64,000 nt of DNA, taken from NCBI GenBank assembly GCA_029851415.1, contig CM056742.1:13557736-13621735 (forward strand). Reading direction: 5' to 3'. The DNA comes from Eretmocerus hayati. Its lineage: Eukaryota; Arthropoda; Insecta; Hymenoptera; Aphelinidae. Positions within the stretch are counted from its first letter, which is position 1; each line of letters begins with the position of its first letter. The translations under genes were made by a program, and so were the position numbers. The notes under the pieces were generated by a model. It was given only the letters and a program-made list of their open reading frames with translations. It did not search any database and was not told where the DNA came from. Positions 12,613 through 23,600 of the stretch are shown piece by piece.

Positions 12613-14084
12613 ATTGGCTATGGGACATGTGAGTTACAGCGCCTCCGAGCGGCGGAAAACGGCATTCCACGGGAGGTAACATTCGAAGTTTTTGAACGTG
12701 TTTAGTGCGGGCTTTGGTCTTCTCATGCACGTAGCTCAAAAACCGTAGCTCGGATGTGGCAACAGTATGCGAGGCGATTGTAGGGTTTTCGAAAACGAAG
12801 AGTTTGAGCGCTTGTGGGTCTGATTCCGAGCAGAATTGAGTAAACTAGAGCGAGTTGAAAATTTTGCCTAATGCTTTTTGCATGGGCTATGCGGTCACCG
12901 CTCAAGCTGCTGATTCTGCCCCGACTCGCTCCGATATTTTTCTCGCTTCGGGCTCTGTGAATCCCTCAATAATGGTCTGATTGACATGTGTGATAGCTAA
13001 AAATTTTCGCAATTAAAAATCTAACAACTTTCTCGCTTACTGTTACGAGGTTTGAGCGATAGGTTCTCTCAAAAATGAAGGAAAACCCCTACCACGCGCC
13101 TAACTTGCATGCTCTATTTCTGACCTTCATTTATGGGAAAACCGTTGCTCAAACCTTATAAGAGTAAGCGAGAAAGTTGTTAGATTTTTAATTGCGAAAA
13201 TTTTGAGCAATCACACATGTCAATCAGGCCATTCTTGAGGGATTCACAGAGCCCGAAGCGAGAAAAATATCGGAGCGAGTCGGGGCAGAATCAGTAGCTT
13301 GATCGGTGACCGCATAGCCCATGCAAAAAGCATTAGGCAAAATTTTCAACTCGCTCTAGTTTACTCAATTCTGCTCGGATTCAGACCCACAACCCGTGTA
13401 AAACATACGATTCCATGAACATATATGATCATGGAATCCTCGGATTCCATGGTCATATATGATCATGCGTAACACCGCTTCAAATATTTTCTTTTATTCC
13501 AGAAAGTTGTGATAAATCGGTTCAAATCTATTCTAACATCAATACGTCACCATACTGATCATATACTACTGAAAAAAAATCTTCCCAGGAATCGGTCTCG
13601 AGTTCCCAAAAACTGACATTTTCGCCAAATAATGATATTTAATGTGGATTTTTTCTCTTCGGTACTTCAAATGTTCAAAACCTGAGAATGACTTCGGAAA
13701 AAAATTTTCTGAGTAATATTGGATCATCACCGTAAAGGACAGATGTTGCAAATTAGTATATCGCACCTTTCCGGAATGAAAATGACAAATTTTGAAACCG
13801 ATTTCATTTATGATCATGTATGACCATGGAATCCACGGATTCCATGATCATATATGTTCATGGAATCTTATGTTCTACATGGGAAGCGCTCAAACTCTTC
13901 GTTTTCGAAAACCCCACAATCGCCTCGCATTTTGTTGCCACATCCGAGCTACGGTTTTTGAGCTACTTGCATGAGAAGAAAAAAGCCCGCACTAAACACG
14001 TTCAAAAGCTTCGAATGTTACCTCCCGTGGAACGCCGTTTTCTGCCGCTCGGAGGCGCTGAAACTCACATGTCCCATAGCCAAT
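12613..14084. mobile_element. Large foldback element, 1.47 kb including a nested insert
   Basis: The arms starting ATTGGCTATGGGACATGTGAG are reverse complements over about 490 bp, with a short centre near 13,100. The right arm is split at 13,393 by a second palindromic element and resumes at 13,884 exactly where the left arm predicts. The open frames inside (for example 12,723-12,905) are mirror images of each other and not genes. Confidence 0.85.
13393..13883. mobile_element. Nested foldback, 491 bp, inside the 12.6 kb element
   Basis: It starts CCCGTGTAAAACATACGATT and ends with the inverse, ATCTTATGTTCTACATGGG. Each end also carries its own small palindromes built from ATTCCATG and ATATGATCATG. 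Compared with the unbroken left arm of the host element, the only duplicated bases are AA on each side. Confidence 0.8.
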
Positions 14085-15994
14085 ACTCTATCTAAAACCG
14101 TCATTGCATAGCACCATACACGCGATATACGAGAGAGAGAAGCTTGGAAAATCGTCGCAGCTGTTATCTCGTTTCTCACTTCTTCTCAAGAATTCTCATA
14201 TATATATATCCTGCACACGATATATAAGAAGAATCTGTCTCTGTAATGAAGCTGATTCAGCTTAAATATAGGTCAGAGTGGATCTTATATACTCTCTCTA
14301 AGAGATAAATATACTCACGGTTACAGACATATACTCACGTTAAAAACGTATCTAAATAGACACGTACTACCGTATAAAGTATTTTAGAAAATTGGAAAAG
14401 CTGCGACGCGGTTGTTGGTGGCGTGTAATCGAACATCATCAGTCGCGATTCAAGTGTAAAGACACACACACACACACATTCTCTTTAACGGAAAGATAAG
14501 AATTTTTTTTTTGTATCGCTGATTACTTATTTCAGTTTAAAAGTCACGCGGTGTATGCCGTATAAACGTAATATATCTCAAAGTAAACTATGTATTGAAT
14601 TTTCTATACGTATGCATATTGTGCTACATAAGCTTTTATAATCAAACTTGAATGTGATAATAACGCGGTGCGCGCGCGCGTCATACTCCAAGTTATATTA
14701 TTACTTATAAGAGATAGATATTTATCATGATAACGTCTGTGCATGGACAAAAGAGTGATGATCGAGACAGAAAATCGAGCAGTGTAGGTCTCAGTGTGAA
14801 GTGCATAGCCCGCAGTATTAGTGCATCCGTAAATAAATTGTCGAACGTATATATACTGTGACTGCTATATATGTTCTAGAACTGCAGACTCCGAAAACAC
14901 ATTCCTATGATTACTTACTTACTTACTGAATGAGAAGTTGTTCAAGTATATAGAGGTGGTAGAGAAGATTAAAGAAGAGGACCAAATGTATTCAATTCAT
15001 CGTTAGTTTAGAATGATAAGACGAACGTGAAAGACGTACAATTTTTTTTTGAGTGCTTTTTTACAAGAGATTTTTCATTTTTCAACTTAGACCTGCAGAA
15101 TTTTAGATTTTGCAGAGTGACAGGTATGTCCGATTGATAAATTATAATATATTTTTAGTTGATTGTAGTTTCAATGAATGTGTATATTTTGTATGTGTGT
15201 GGCACATGGAATACACGCGGCTACTTGTTGATTTTCTTGAATTAAACTTTATTGCGCGTGTGCAGGAAGGCTTCGATTTGTACAGCTGGAAAAAAATTTT
15301 TGAACTTTGATCTACACTTTGTGTATTTCGATTTTCAAATTCAATTTTGACTTCGTGGCAGATTAATGATATGACAAGACCGTGGATGGAGCCTGTGGAT
15401 CTACGTAAATAGTGTGATTAATTGATTGTTTCGTCTTTCTTTTTTTAAATGGTTGTTTGTTGAGTTGTGTGTGTTTTTCTTAATATATTTATTGTTCCAT
15501 GCACGAGTTGCAAGTCATTCAAAATTTTGAATTCTCAACTTTGTCGTTTTCTATTTCATTCACACTTTCAAACATATTACGATCGGTAAAAGTGTATTTC
15601 CGCATATATGCTTTTGAGTGAGTGGACAAAAAATTGAAAGGATTTTTTTCTCAAGGCGGAAGTTTTCAAAGACAGATGGATTCCACGATTGAATCAATTC
15701 ATCCGCAATTCTTTCTGAATGAATTTTCAACAGTTTTCTTTAAGAATTTCCAATGACTTTTAAAAGATGAATGTGTTTACACCTAAAAGAGTTCTGGAAC
15801 TGCATTTCTCCAGAAAGAATTAAAAAATGTTTTAGTGCTCGAGGAAACGATGTATTTTTATGAACTTCAAAATGCTTCATTTTACACAATCTAAGTATTT
15901 TCCGGACGCAGAAAAATTCCAAAAATTTTGGAGCGTTGAGTTCATTAACCCTGTATTTTTGACACAATTCAAATCATCAGTTTAGGATCAGAAA
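14085..15994. other. Gene-free region upstream of URAD
   Basis: AT-rich, with short runs such as (AC)8 at about 14,462, CGCGCGCG at about 14,672 and repeated TATACTCACG words near 14,310-14,340. No coding exon is supported. It could hold the URAD promoter and 5' leader, but I see no decisive element. Confidence 0.45.
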
Positions 15995-16771
15995 ATGCCC
16001 ACAAAAGGAGTTCTGAGCATCAATGAAGTAAATGCATTACCAGAGGAAAATTTTGAATGGCTATTTGCAAATGTGATTGAGCTCTGCCCTGAAGCTGCAC
16101 CAATAGTTGCTGCTAAAAGACCATTCTCATCTAGTGAAGATCTAAAAAAGGCATTTGATGATTACTTGGAGAAACTGGATACACATGGTGAGTAGAAATT
16201 TTTTAATTGGCAAGTCTAGTATGGATCAATCTTTCATATTGTAACTCCAGAATAAAATAAAACATGTGTGATTTGAATCTACATAAAATTTCATGTCAGT
16301 TCAGTTTCTTTGATTTCTACAGCTCAATTATTGAATTTTATTGTTGCAGAGAAAGAATCAATTTTGTCAAGACATCCTGATTTAGCTGGAAAAATAACAG
16401 AAGAAGATAAACTCACTATTGAATCCCAGAATGAGCAAAAAAGTGCTGGACTTGATTCTATGACTGATGACGAAAAACAAACACTGAGTAACAACAATTG
16501 TCTGTGAGTAGTTACATTGAAGATTCCAAGTAATTTCTGAGCGAATAGATCACATTATAGTTAGTGATAATCTCATATTGTCAACAGGTACAAAGAAAAA
16601 TTTCAATTCCCATTTGTAATATGTGCCAAGGAGAATAAAGTAAAATCTATATTAGCTGGATTAGAAGTAAGACTTAAGAATAATAAAGAAGTAGAACTCA
16701 AGACTGGAATAGAAGAGGTGAAGAAAATTTGTAGGATAAGGATAGATGATCTAGTATGGCCTGACTTATGA
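15995..16771 (+). CDS. URAD: OHCU decarboxylase (URAD), 3 exons
   Basis: Exons 15995-16187, 16350-16503 and 16588-16771 join in frame through GT-AG introns to give 176 residues, the usual length of the family. The enzyme decarboxylates 2-oxo-4-hydroxy-4-carboxy-5-ureidoimidazoline to S-allantoin, the last step of urate oxidation after uricase and HIU hydrolase. Seen in the sequence: the catalytic-histidine motif HPDLAGK opens exon 2, a downstream SQNEQ fits the conserved Ser/Glu/Gln of the active site, and exon 3 has the family hallmark YKEKFQFPFVICAK followed by EVKKICRIRIDDL, where the conserved arginine lies. The start is the first ATG of the open frame; the residues after it align with the family N-terminus. 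There is no C-terminal SKL-type peroxisomal signal. A polyadenylation signal AATAAA lies about 15 bases after the stop. The gene converges on POMP, with only about 145 bp between the stop codons. Family assignment is firm; activity is inferred. Confidence 0.93.
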
Positions 16772-16784
16772 TAACAAACTACAA

Positions 16785-16790
16785 AATAAA
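16785..16790 (+). terminator. Polyadenylation signal of URAD
   Basis: AATAAA lies about 15 bases after the URAD stop codon, inside the short gap between two convergent genes. Confidence 0.6.
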
Positions 16791-16915
16791 AGTGTTTATG
16801 AGCATCCAATTGTCGTTTGAATAATTGAAGAACGACAAATTTATTAAAAGACTTAGCGTTACAGAACAAATATAGAAAACCTTTGACCTAACTATAACCT
16901 GAAGAGAAGCAAACC

Positions 16916-17763
16916 TTAAAGGATTCCCAAACTTTTTTCAACAACAGCATGCGGCTGGCCCATTTGTTCTCTGAATTCAGCTGTGTTGAGAATATCTTCA
17001 AACCTGCAAAAGACAATTTTCATAAAGACCCTGCATATTTTCATGGCTACTTGATTCTGTTTGTTAAACTGAGCACTCACCCTATGTCTTCATCACGTCC
17101 AAGAATGACATCTCTCATTAGATTTGAAGATGGTAGGAATGGTAACCTGCCAATTTTCTCTGCTGATTTGAGTTCCATTGCTAAGCGCATCGGTGCATGC
17201 AGGCCTTGCGTATTCCTGAGCATGATCATTTCCATGCGCTCTTGATTCTTGAGAAACTACAAGATTCAATGAATCAGATAACAGTGTTTGATTTGACTCT
17301 CAGAATAACAGAATAGAAACTTACATTTCGCTCTGATTTCTCGAGTGGATGAGCAGATCCCAACTGTTTACGGCACGCACCCAATCTGAGAATACCATGT
17401 TCAGAAGATATAGATAGATAACAATCTTACTTGTGAGGAATAAACAAAAAATTTAATCATTTACCCAGCAGTGAATGGACTTTCTAGCCCATACTGTGAA
17501 GTGCTAGAAGTAGACCCATTGAAGTTTCTCTCATCAGATTTCAAAGCTGAGAATCCAAAACTCTGAAAATATGGAAATAAGCAAATGAAGTATCTCGAAA
17601 TTACAGAAAGAGAATGAATTTTAGCATGTAAAATGTACCAATGTACTAAATAGTAAATGATCCGGTATAACCTCAAAACTACGATTCAAACATTCTGCTA
17701 TTAAATAATTGATGGAAAATTCTTTTTATAAAATAGATGATGGATTACTGGTTATTTTACCAT
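16916..17763 (-). CDS. POMP: Proteasome maturation protein (POMP/UMP1), 5 coding exons
   Basis: Coding exons on the minus strand are 17761-17763, 17465-17562, 17325-17385, 17081-17256 and 16916-17003. They join in phase to 141 residues, the same length as the human protein. POMP is the chaperone that brings half-20S proteasomes together and is degraded inside the first completed core. Seen in the sequence: a GLESPF segment near residue 28, the central block with MLRNTQGLHAPMRL and RLPFLPSSNLMRDVILGRDE, and the C-terminal GFEDILN followed by MGQPHAVVEKSLGIL, all diagnostic for the family. The first coding exon contributes only the ATG, because a GTAAAA donor follows it directly. The start of the CNBD2-like gene is about 770 bp upstream on the opposite strand, so the two may share a promoter region. 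A minus-strand AATAAA near 16,845 lies in the gap toward URAD. Confidence 0.94.
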
Positions 17764-18285
17764 TTTGATTCAGTTCAGGAACACTTGTGAAACGATTGTT
17801 GAACACTTCAATCACAGCCACTGACTTTTTGACACTTTCAATAACTCAGCGGTTAGCAACGGTGTTTATCTGGGAAGCAAGTCATGGACGACAAGACAGA
17901 ACTCTAGATTACCTGCAAGCAGGTAAGGAGGGGAAATTCAAAATTTATCATGTTGCAAAATTTTTCGGGTTCCATCATTTCGGAAACAAACTTACCAATT
18001 TCGCAAAATTTCAAGTTAATCCAAATCGGGTTGCAGCAAAAAAAACATTTTTGAGTTGAAATCTAAAATTAGGTCGTGTAGGCAGGAAAAGCTCCTCAAT
18101 TAATCATTTTATCGATAAAACAATCCCTGCGCACTCGTTGAGGCTATATTACACCTCTAGTATTACACGAGCAGTTGCTCATTTCGGCGTTTCCCTCCTA
18201 AATTGATAGTGTGATAATCAGCAATATTAAGATTTACAATAAAATTATCGTAAAAAAAAAATAAATTTTAAAAAGTAGAAAAAAA

Positions 18286-18360
18286 ATGTCAATAGACGTC
18301 AGGAGGAAAAATACTGTGCGAGAATTATTCGGCTCCAACTTGCATCAGAAACAAACACGC
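18286..18360 (+). other. Possible alternative first exon of the CNBD2-like gene
   Basis: An ATG opens a 25-codon frame that runs to a strong donor, CGC|GTAAGT, in phase 0. I see no convincing acceptor before the downstream ATG at 18536, so this could be a 5' leader exon, an alternative start joined to a later exon, or chance. It lies between the divergent POMP and CNBD2-like starts. Confidence 0.3.
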
Positions 18361-18535
18361 GTAAGTATATACATCAACGACACGAAAATATTTTTATCAC
18401 GTGCGTGTGATCGATCGGTTAGCGCAGTGTCACGCGCGTTTTGTCGTGTTTTTGGAGTGCTAGACCCTTTTTTTTATTATTATTATTTTTCCAATAATAA
18501 TATTGAATTTTAAAATCGATTAAAAATTCATCACG

Positions 18536-21500
18536 ATGTCTACTCAACGCGAACGCAATATGAGAAAGAGCGTCGATATAATTGAGTTTAAAAAGGCTAT
18601 AAAAGCAAAGTTGGAACGCGATCTTTTGCAGGTTGGAAAAAAGCTCAGTCCTAGATATCGTTTTCGGGCTGCTATAAGACTTGTCATTGAGTACAGGGAA
18701 TGGATTGGTGATCAATCTTCGAATGAAGAAATTAGTGGCGATGTTACAGCAAATGTCAAACGCGCGCAGCGGAAAAAAGCTGATGAACATGATCTTACTG
18801 TCGAGGTGAGCTTAATTTCAAAAATAAATGTATCGCAGTTTAATTTCATGTTTTATCCCTTCAAATTTGAATTTTCTTTAGAATTTATTAAATTTGAATT
18901 TAGTTCGAGTTACTGATGCATTTTTCATTGATTATAGGATCGTGCAGTTTTATTGACACCTCGGAATAAAAGATCGACTACTGATGAAAAGTATTTGGAA
19001 CATTTAATAAAGGAGATTCGAGCATTTAAAAAATATCCTGAAGATGTACGTGATACTATTGCGCCTGAATGCGATTATTTGTACGTTAGAGAAGGCAAAA
19101 CTGTTATTCGTCAAGGTCATAAAGCTTTGGCACTTTATTACGTGGCAAGAGGGCAGCTTCAAATCTTGAAGGATGTTGTAGACGAGGTTACAGGTAATTT
19201 TGAGGATGACATCTTTATTGATAATGAGAATACAAATACACTTTTTATGCAATGAGTTGATAGACAGTGTTTTGTAAGAAATAATTTTTTCATGTACTTG
19301 ACGAGTGACTAACTTAAATTGGTGGAATGATATATTTGAGATTAGTGTAAATTTTAGGATTAATTTCTCGATTAATTTTTTTCATGAATTCAACTGAAAA
19401 CTACTCGACTGGTGGGAATGAGAAAAAGAAATACCCTTGTGTACATACACGAGGTTCAAAGCTCAAATGCATAGCATCTTTTAAAACCACTGGAGTTTTC
19501 GCTAACAATTACTGAATTCTGGCTCATCCGGTTTGCCGATTCTATTGCAAGAATCGTAGATTCCGAATCACAATTTAGCCTCCCTTTGACATAAATACTT
19601 GATATCTGTCTTCAAATTTTTAATAGTTTGAAAACAGTAGCTCAGAATTTGTGGTACTCCACTCCCTACGAATATTTCCAACCTACGTTCAAAATTTTAA
19701 AATCGTGGCGCTTATGTCGATTGTTGTTTTTTTTTTTTTTTTTTAAATTTTGCTGTTTATTTGTGCGAAATCCGCGTTGATAAAATTACGTCATTTTGTA
19801 AGAGACAGAAATTTTAAAAATCCTTACCAGTGGAAACGTAGAGAACGACATGAATTAAAAAGAAAAAAAAACTGCATGGAACTATGACATATTGTAGGAT
19901 TTAAATTTAAATGTCCATATTATGTTCTGTTGATCATAGGTGAAGTAACGCAGATAGAAGTCGGTTTACTCGAACGAGGTGACATATTTGGCCAAATAGC
20001 TCTTCTTCACAATGTCCGCCGAACCGCAACTGTAGTGAGCAAAAGTGCTAATCCATTATTTCTTCAAATAATACATAACTGTTATATTTATCGATCTGAA
20101 ATCGATTATCCTTATTTCGATGATTATTATATCTTAACGCATTATGTTCTATTATTTTTCAGCATCCGTCGACCTATTGCTTATCAAGAAGAACGCGTTT
20201 AATGAATACTTGAAATTCATCCTTAAAGAAGAGCTGGACGCTTTACGCGATGCATTGGTCAATTTTAATTATTTCAAAGGTTGGAGCGAGGAAATTATGC
20301 GTGATTGTTGTATCCTCAGTAAAATTGTTACCTTCAAACCTGATGAGGTATATGATCATCGAATTTTCTAAAACATATCTGTATTTTGAATTTCGCATCA
20401 TTTTTTATCTATAACATAATTTTTATCACTTTTCACTGATATCTGTGGACAGATTCTACTCGGTGATGGAAAAGGGATGATTCATTACGTGCACTTTTTA
20501 CTGTCAGGAGAATGTCGTCTTATTGAGCATTTTAATGTTGAAAAAATACGAATTGGGAAAAAGATCAAGTACAAACTTTATGAATCAGGACCCGAAGATA
20601 AGCAGCCTCGTCAACGTGTTGGAAGAAGTAAAAAAATTATACCCGAAAATGAATTGAAAGTCATGATACTTGAAAATGATGCTCAGAACGTGAGTTGAAA
20701 TTTTATTAGAAGAATTTCTCACTGCTAATTTTTTAGGAAAACGAAAAAAATGAAATCTTTTTCTTTTATTGCTACGGCTTTTTTCCTCCGATAGATCATG
20801 AAATAGCGATATTCTGAGTATATCTATTGCAATAATGAAAAAATCAATTTCTTAGGCTGCAAGCAATACAAATCTTACAACGAAGGAGGAGGCATCGACA
20901 GCGGCTATGGAATACATAAAAATGATATCGACAAATAAGCAAACTGCTAATGTACACCCGGACAAAATTAGTATAATTACTGTGACATTACAAGATGTTG
21001 TGAGTAAAACAATATCAAGACAACTTTTACAGTGATTTTGAAGAAAAATTTTTCAATCAAATAAACTAGGCTTTTTTAACTTATTTGATTCGATTTACCC
21101 TGATGAAAATCATTCTTCCATAATTTTTAGATAAATCAATGGCATGAGATTACCGATGTTGTTGAAATGTTGATGAAAAAACCATCGGTGACCAGTCTCA
21201 GTTCACTTCCAAAAAATGTCGAAACAGTTTTCATGCAGATATGCACTTTTTATAGAGGAGCTTGTTTTGGACTAGGTATGATCACTCTAATCCTGAAATA
21301 AACTATTTTCGTGGATCATACATTAAAATTTTCGACAATTTATAGGTGAGCAAATGAAAAATCGGCGAGTAGTTTCAGTAACACCTTCAAAATGCCTGCT
21401 TATTCCACGTTACTGGTTAACACAGCACAACCGAGCCAACATTTGGGAGAGAGTCAAACTCTTTATGAATTCGAAATTTCCCGATAAAAATGAGCTGCTC

Positions 21501-22660
21501 AGCAAGTATGTTGAAAACAAAGCGTAAGTCAACTTTTTATGGTATTCTATTTCACACTGTAATAAAATCCTGAAACCTTTTTTTGTTTTTCAATAACAAG
21601 TGTACTACGGTATTCAAAAACATGAATTGACTCAAACTTTCAAAAACTTTTGATGAAACCCCAGAAAAATAACTGAATGATTTGAATTTTACTTTGGTTA
21701 ATATTTTCGAGTTTTTTGAGCGTGAAATTTGGATTTTTGAATTAACATTTCATGCAGTAAATTGCTGCTGAGATTTATCCTATAATTAACTCATGTTGTA
21801 CATTAGATCATCTTTTAAGAAGAATTTGAATTTTTTGAAGTTTCCTATCGTAACAAGAACTTTTTGCTTGAAACAAGTGTTGTCGAGGTTGTTCTGCTTT
21901 ATGATGCACTGTCAAAAATTTTTCCGAAAAACTCCAACCAGCTGGATGAATAAAAAATTCAACCAGTCTGGTTGAAAGTTCAACCAGTTTGGTTGAATAT
22001 TCAACCAGTTTGTTTGAATATTCAACCAATGTGGATTATCACACTATGTTCGTGAGGTTCCTGCATATCAGGTTGCCTACGTGTGGGGGGTAGAATATGG
22101 TGGATGGTCCTAATATGGGTGGATAAGGATGATAGGGGATGGATCGGTGGATGGATGATGGGTGGGGTCGATTAATGGATCGGAGAATGGATGGTGGGTG
22201 GATGGATGGAGTGATGGATGACGGGTGGATGGATGGATGGATGAATGGGTGATGGGTCCATCCATCCATCCATCCATCATCCATCCATTTCCCATCCACC
22301 CTTCATCCCTCTTCCCCACTATTCCAACCATCAATCATCAATCTATTCGTCTATTCACCCATCCATTCATCATCGCCCATCCATTCAGCTATTCATCCAT
22401 CCGCCCATCCACCCATCATCCATCCATCCATCCATCCATCACGAGATATAATTGCTTGGATGAAAAATCAACCAATTTTTTACAGTGTGCGTAAGCTATA
22501 GGTACCAAGTCTATATCTAATATTTCTTTGCAGGTGGGCTAAACACAGAAGAGAATACGTACAAAATCTTATTGAACATGGTCGAAGAATACCAAACGAC
22601 ACGAAAAACTACGATGTTCCATACTCGATTAGAATCAACGATGATATTGTTGATTATTGA
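18536..22660 (+). CDS. Cyclic nucleotide-binding domain protein, CNBD2-like, 9 coding exons
   Basis: Exons 18536-18805, 18938-19193, 19940-20044, 20163-20347, 20453-20689, 20856-20999, 21131-21275, 21346-21523 and 22534-22660 join in frame to 548 residues. The first cNMP fold (about residues 125-225) has the [13 protein letters not shown] strand, [12 protein letters not shown] and the phosphate cassette [17 protein letters not shown] second fold (about residues 235-420) has [17 protein letters not shown] and later GACFGLGEQ. The layout and C-terminal region ([19 protein letters not shown]) match the CNBD2 family, a cAMP-binding protein of sperm in mammals; a sperm role here is inference. The first cassette has Gln where cAMP binders carry Glu. 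The donor at 20044 (A|GTGCTA) is weak but is the only phase-compatible one I found. An alternative start exon at 18286-18360 with a strong donor may exist. Intron 8 (1 kb) carries a CACTG-ended repeat. AATAAA follows near 22,806. Confidence 0.82.
21907..22487. mobile_element. CACTG-ended non-autonomous element with GGAT/ATCC minisatellite
   Basis: The ends are CACTGTCAAAAATTTTTCCG and the inverse of CACTGTAAAAAATTGGTTGA; TG flanks both sides. Sub-terminal sequence has repeated CAACCAG/CTGGTTGAA words. The interior is a degenerate GGAT tetranucleotide array that switches to its complement, ATCC, at about 22,257, making a huge inverted repeat. It lies in intron 8 of the CNBD2-like gene. The long frames rich in His-Pro-Ser or Trp-Met-Asp are microsatellite translations. 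Confidence 0.8.
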
Positions 22661-23239
22661 TGCATCAAAGCCGTTAAATCAATATTATCAACAATAATAG
22701 ATAATCATGTTATTAATCATAGAGACATCGTAGAAATTGTATCAGTGTTCGCCTCTTTACCAAAACGGATGCATGTTCCATCGATACAAATACTAGCTAG
22801 ACGGTCAATAAATATATATATATATTTTATTCAAAGTAAAATTTTTTCAAGTACAAAACATGATTCAGTTGTGTAAATTCTGCTTACATATGAGTATGAT
22901 TTAGATTTCATTAGATCTACGTTAAGTACAGAAATGAAAGCAGTGAATCGAGCACCTACTGGTAATAGTACATTTCGAAACAAGGGCGTTGAAACTCCCT
23001 TTTTCGCACTCGAGTAATGGGTTTGCGGCCCAAGCCGTAGGCGAGGGTCGGAATTATCACGAGGATACTAAAAGTACGTCTTACTCTCGTGTATCAAATA
23101 AAACGTTTTGATAATCCGTGTGTAGTCGTGGTGAAAGTTGATAAATTACGATAAATTATGCGCAAAATACACTTTTTAATACGTACGGCGTATGAAAACG
23201 TATCGTATCTATTTAATAGTCGTCATCATTCTTTTTATT

Positions 23240-23400
23240 CATAATTCTAACGTAAAAATTCCATTTTCAAATGCAATTTTAGGGTTGTTCTTTCTTATGA
23301 TGAAATACCATAATTTATTGTCCTGTGCTCGCAGACTCATTTCGGGTGCGGATGGTTTTATTTTCCTCGCTTCACTCGGGAAATAAACAGTCCTAGCGTT
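23240..23400 (+). repeat. Dispersed repeat, copy 1
   Basis: It contains ATTCTAACGTAAAAATTCCA, then CTCGCAGACTCATTTCGGG and CCTCGCTTCACTCGGGAAAT. The adjacent copy at 23,440 repeats this order. A third, inverted copy is at 35,890-36,090. No coding signal. Confidence 0.65.
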
Positions 23401-23439
23401 TGGAATTGAGCATATGTGCTCAGATCATTTCAATTTTCA

Positions 23440-23600
23440 TCATTCTAACCTAAAAAGGCCGCATTCAAATCCGGTTTTATGGTTCTCATGATGAAAAATC
23501 ATTATTGCTCTGTGCTCGCAGGCCCATTTCGGGCGCGGAGGACTTATTTCCCTCGCTTCACTCGGGAAATAAACTGTCCTAATAGCGCCCAAACTGGGCG
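23440..23600 (+). repeat. Dispersed repeat, copy 2
   Basis: Same order of blocks as copy 1: TTCTAACCTAAAAAGGCCGC, CTCGCAGGCCCATTTCGGGC and CCTCGCTTCACTCGGGAAAT. Confidence 0.65.

Noticed and set aside
16949..17245. 98-residue + strand frame opposite POMP
   Set aside because: It is the antisense shadow of POMP exons; the minus strand matches the family throughout.
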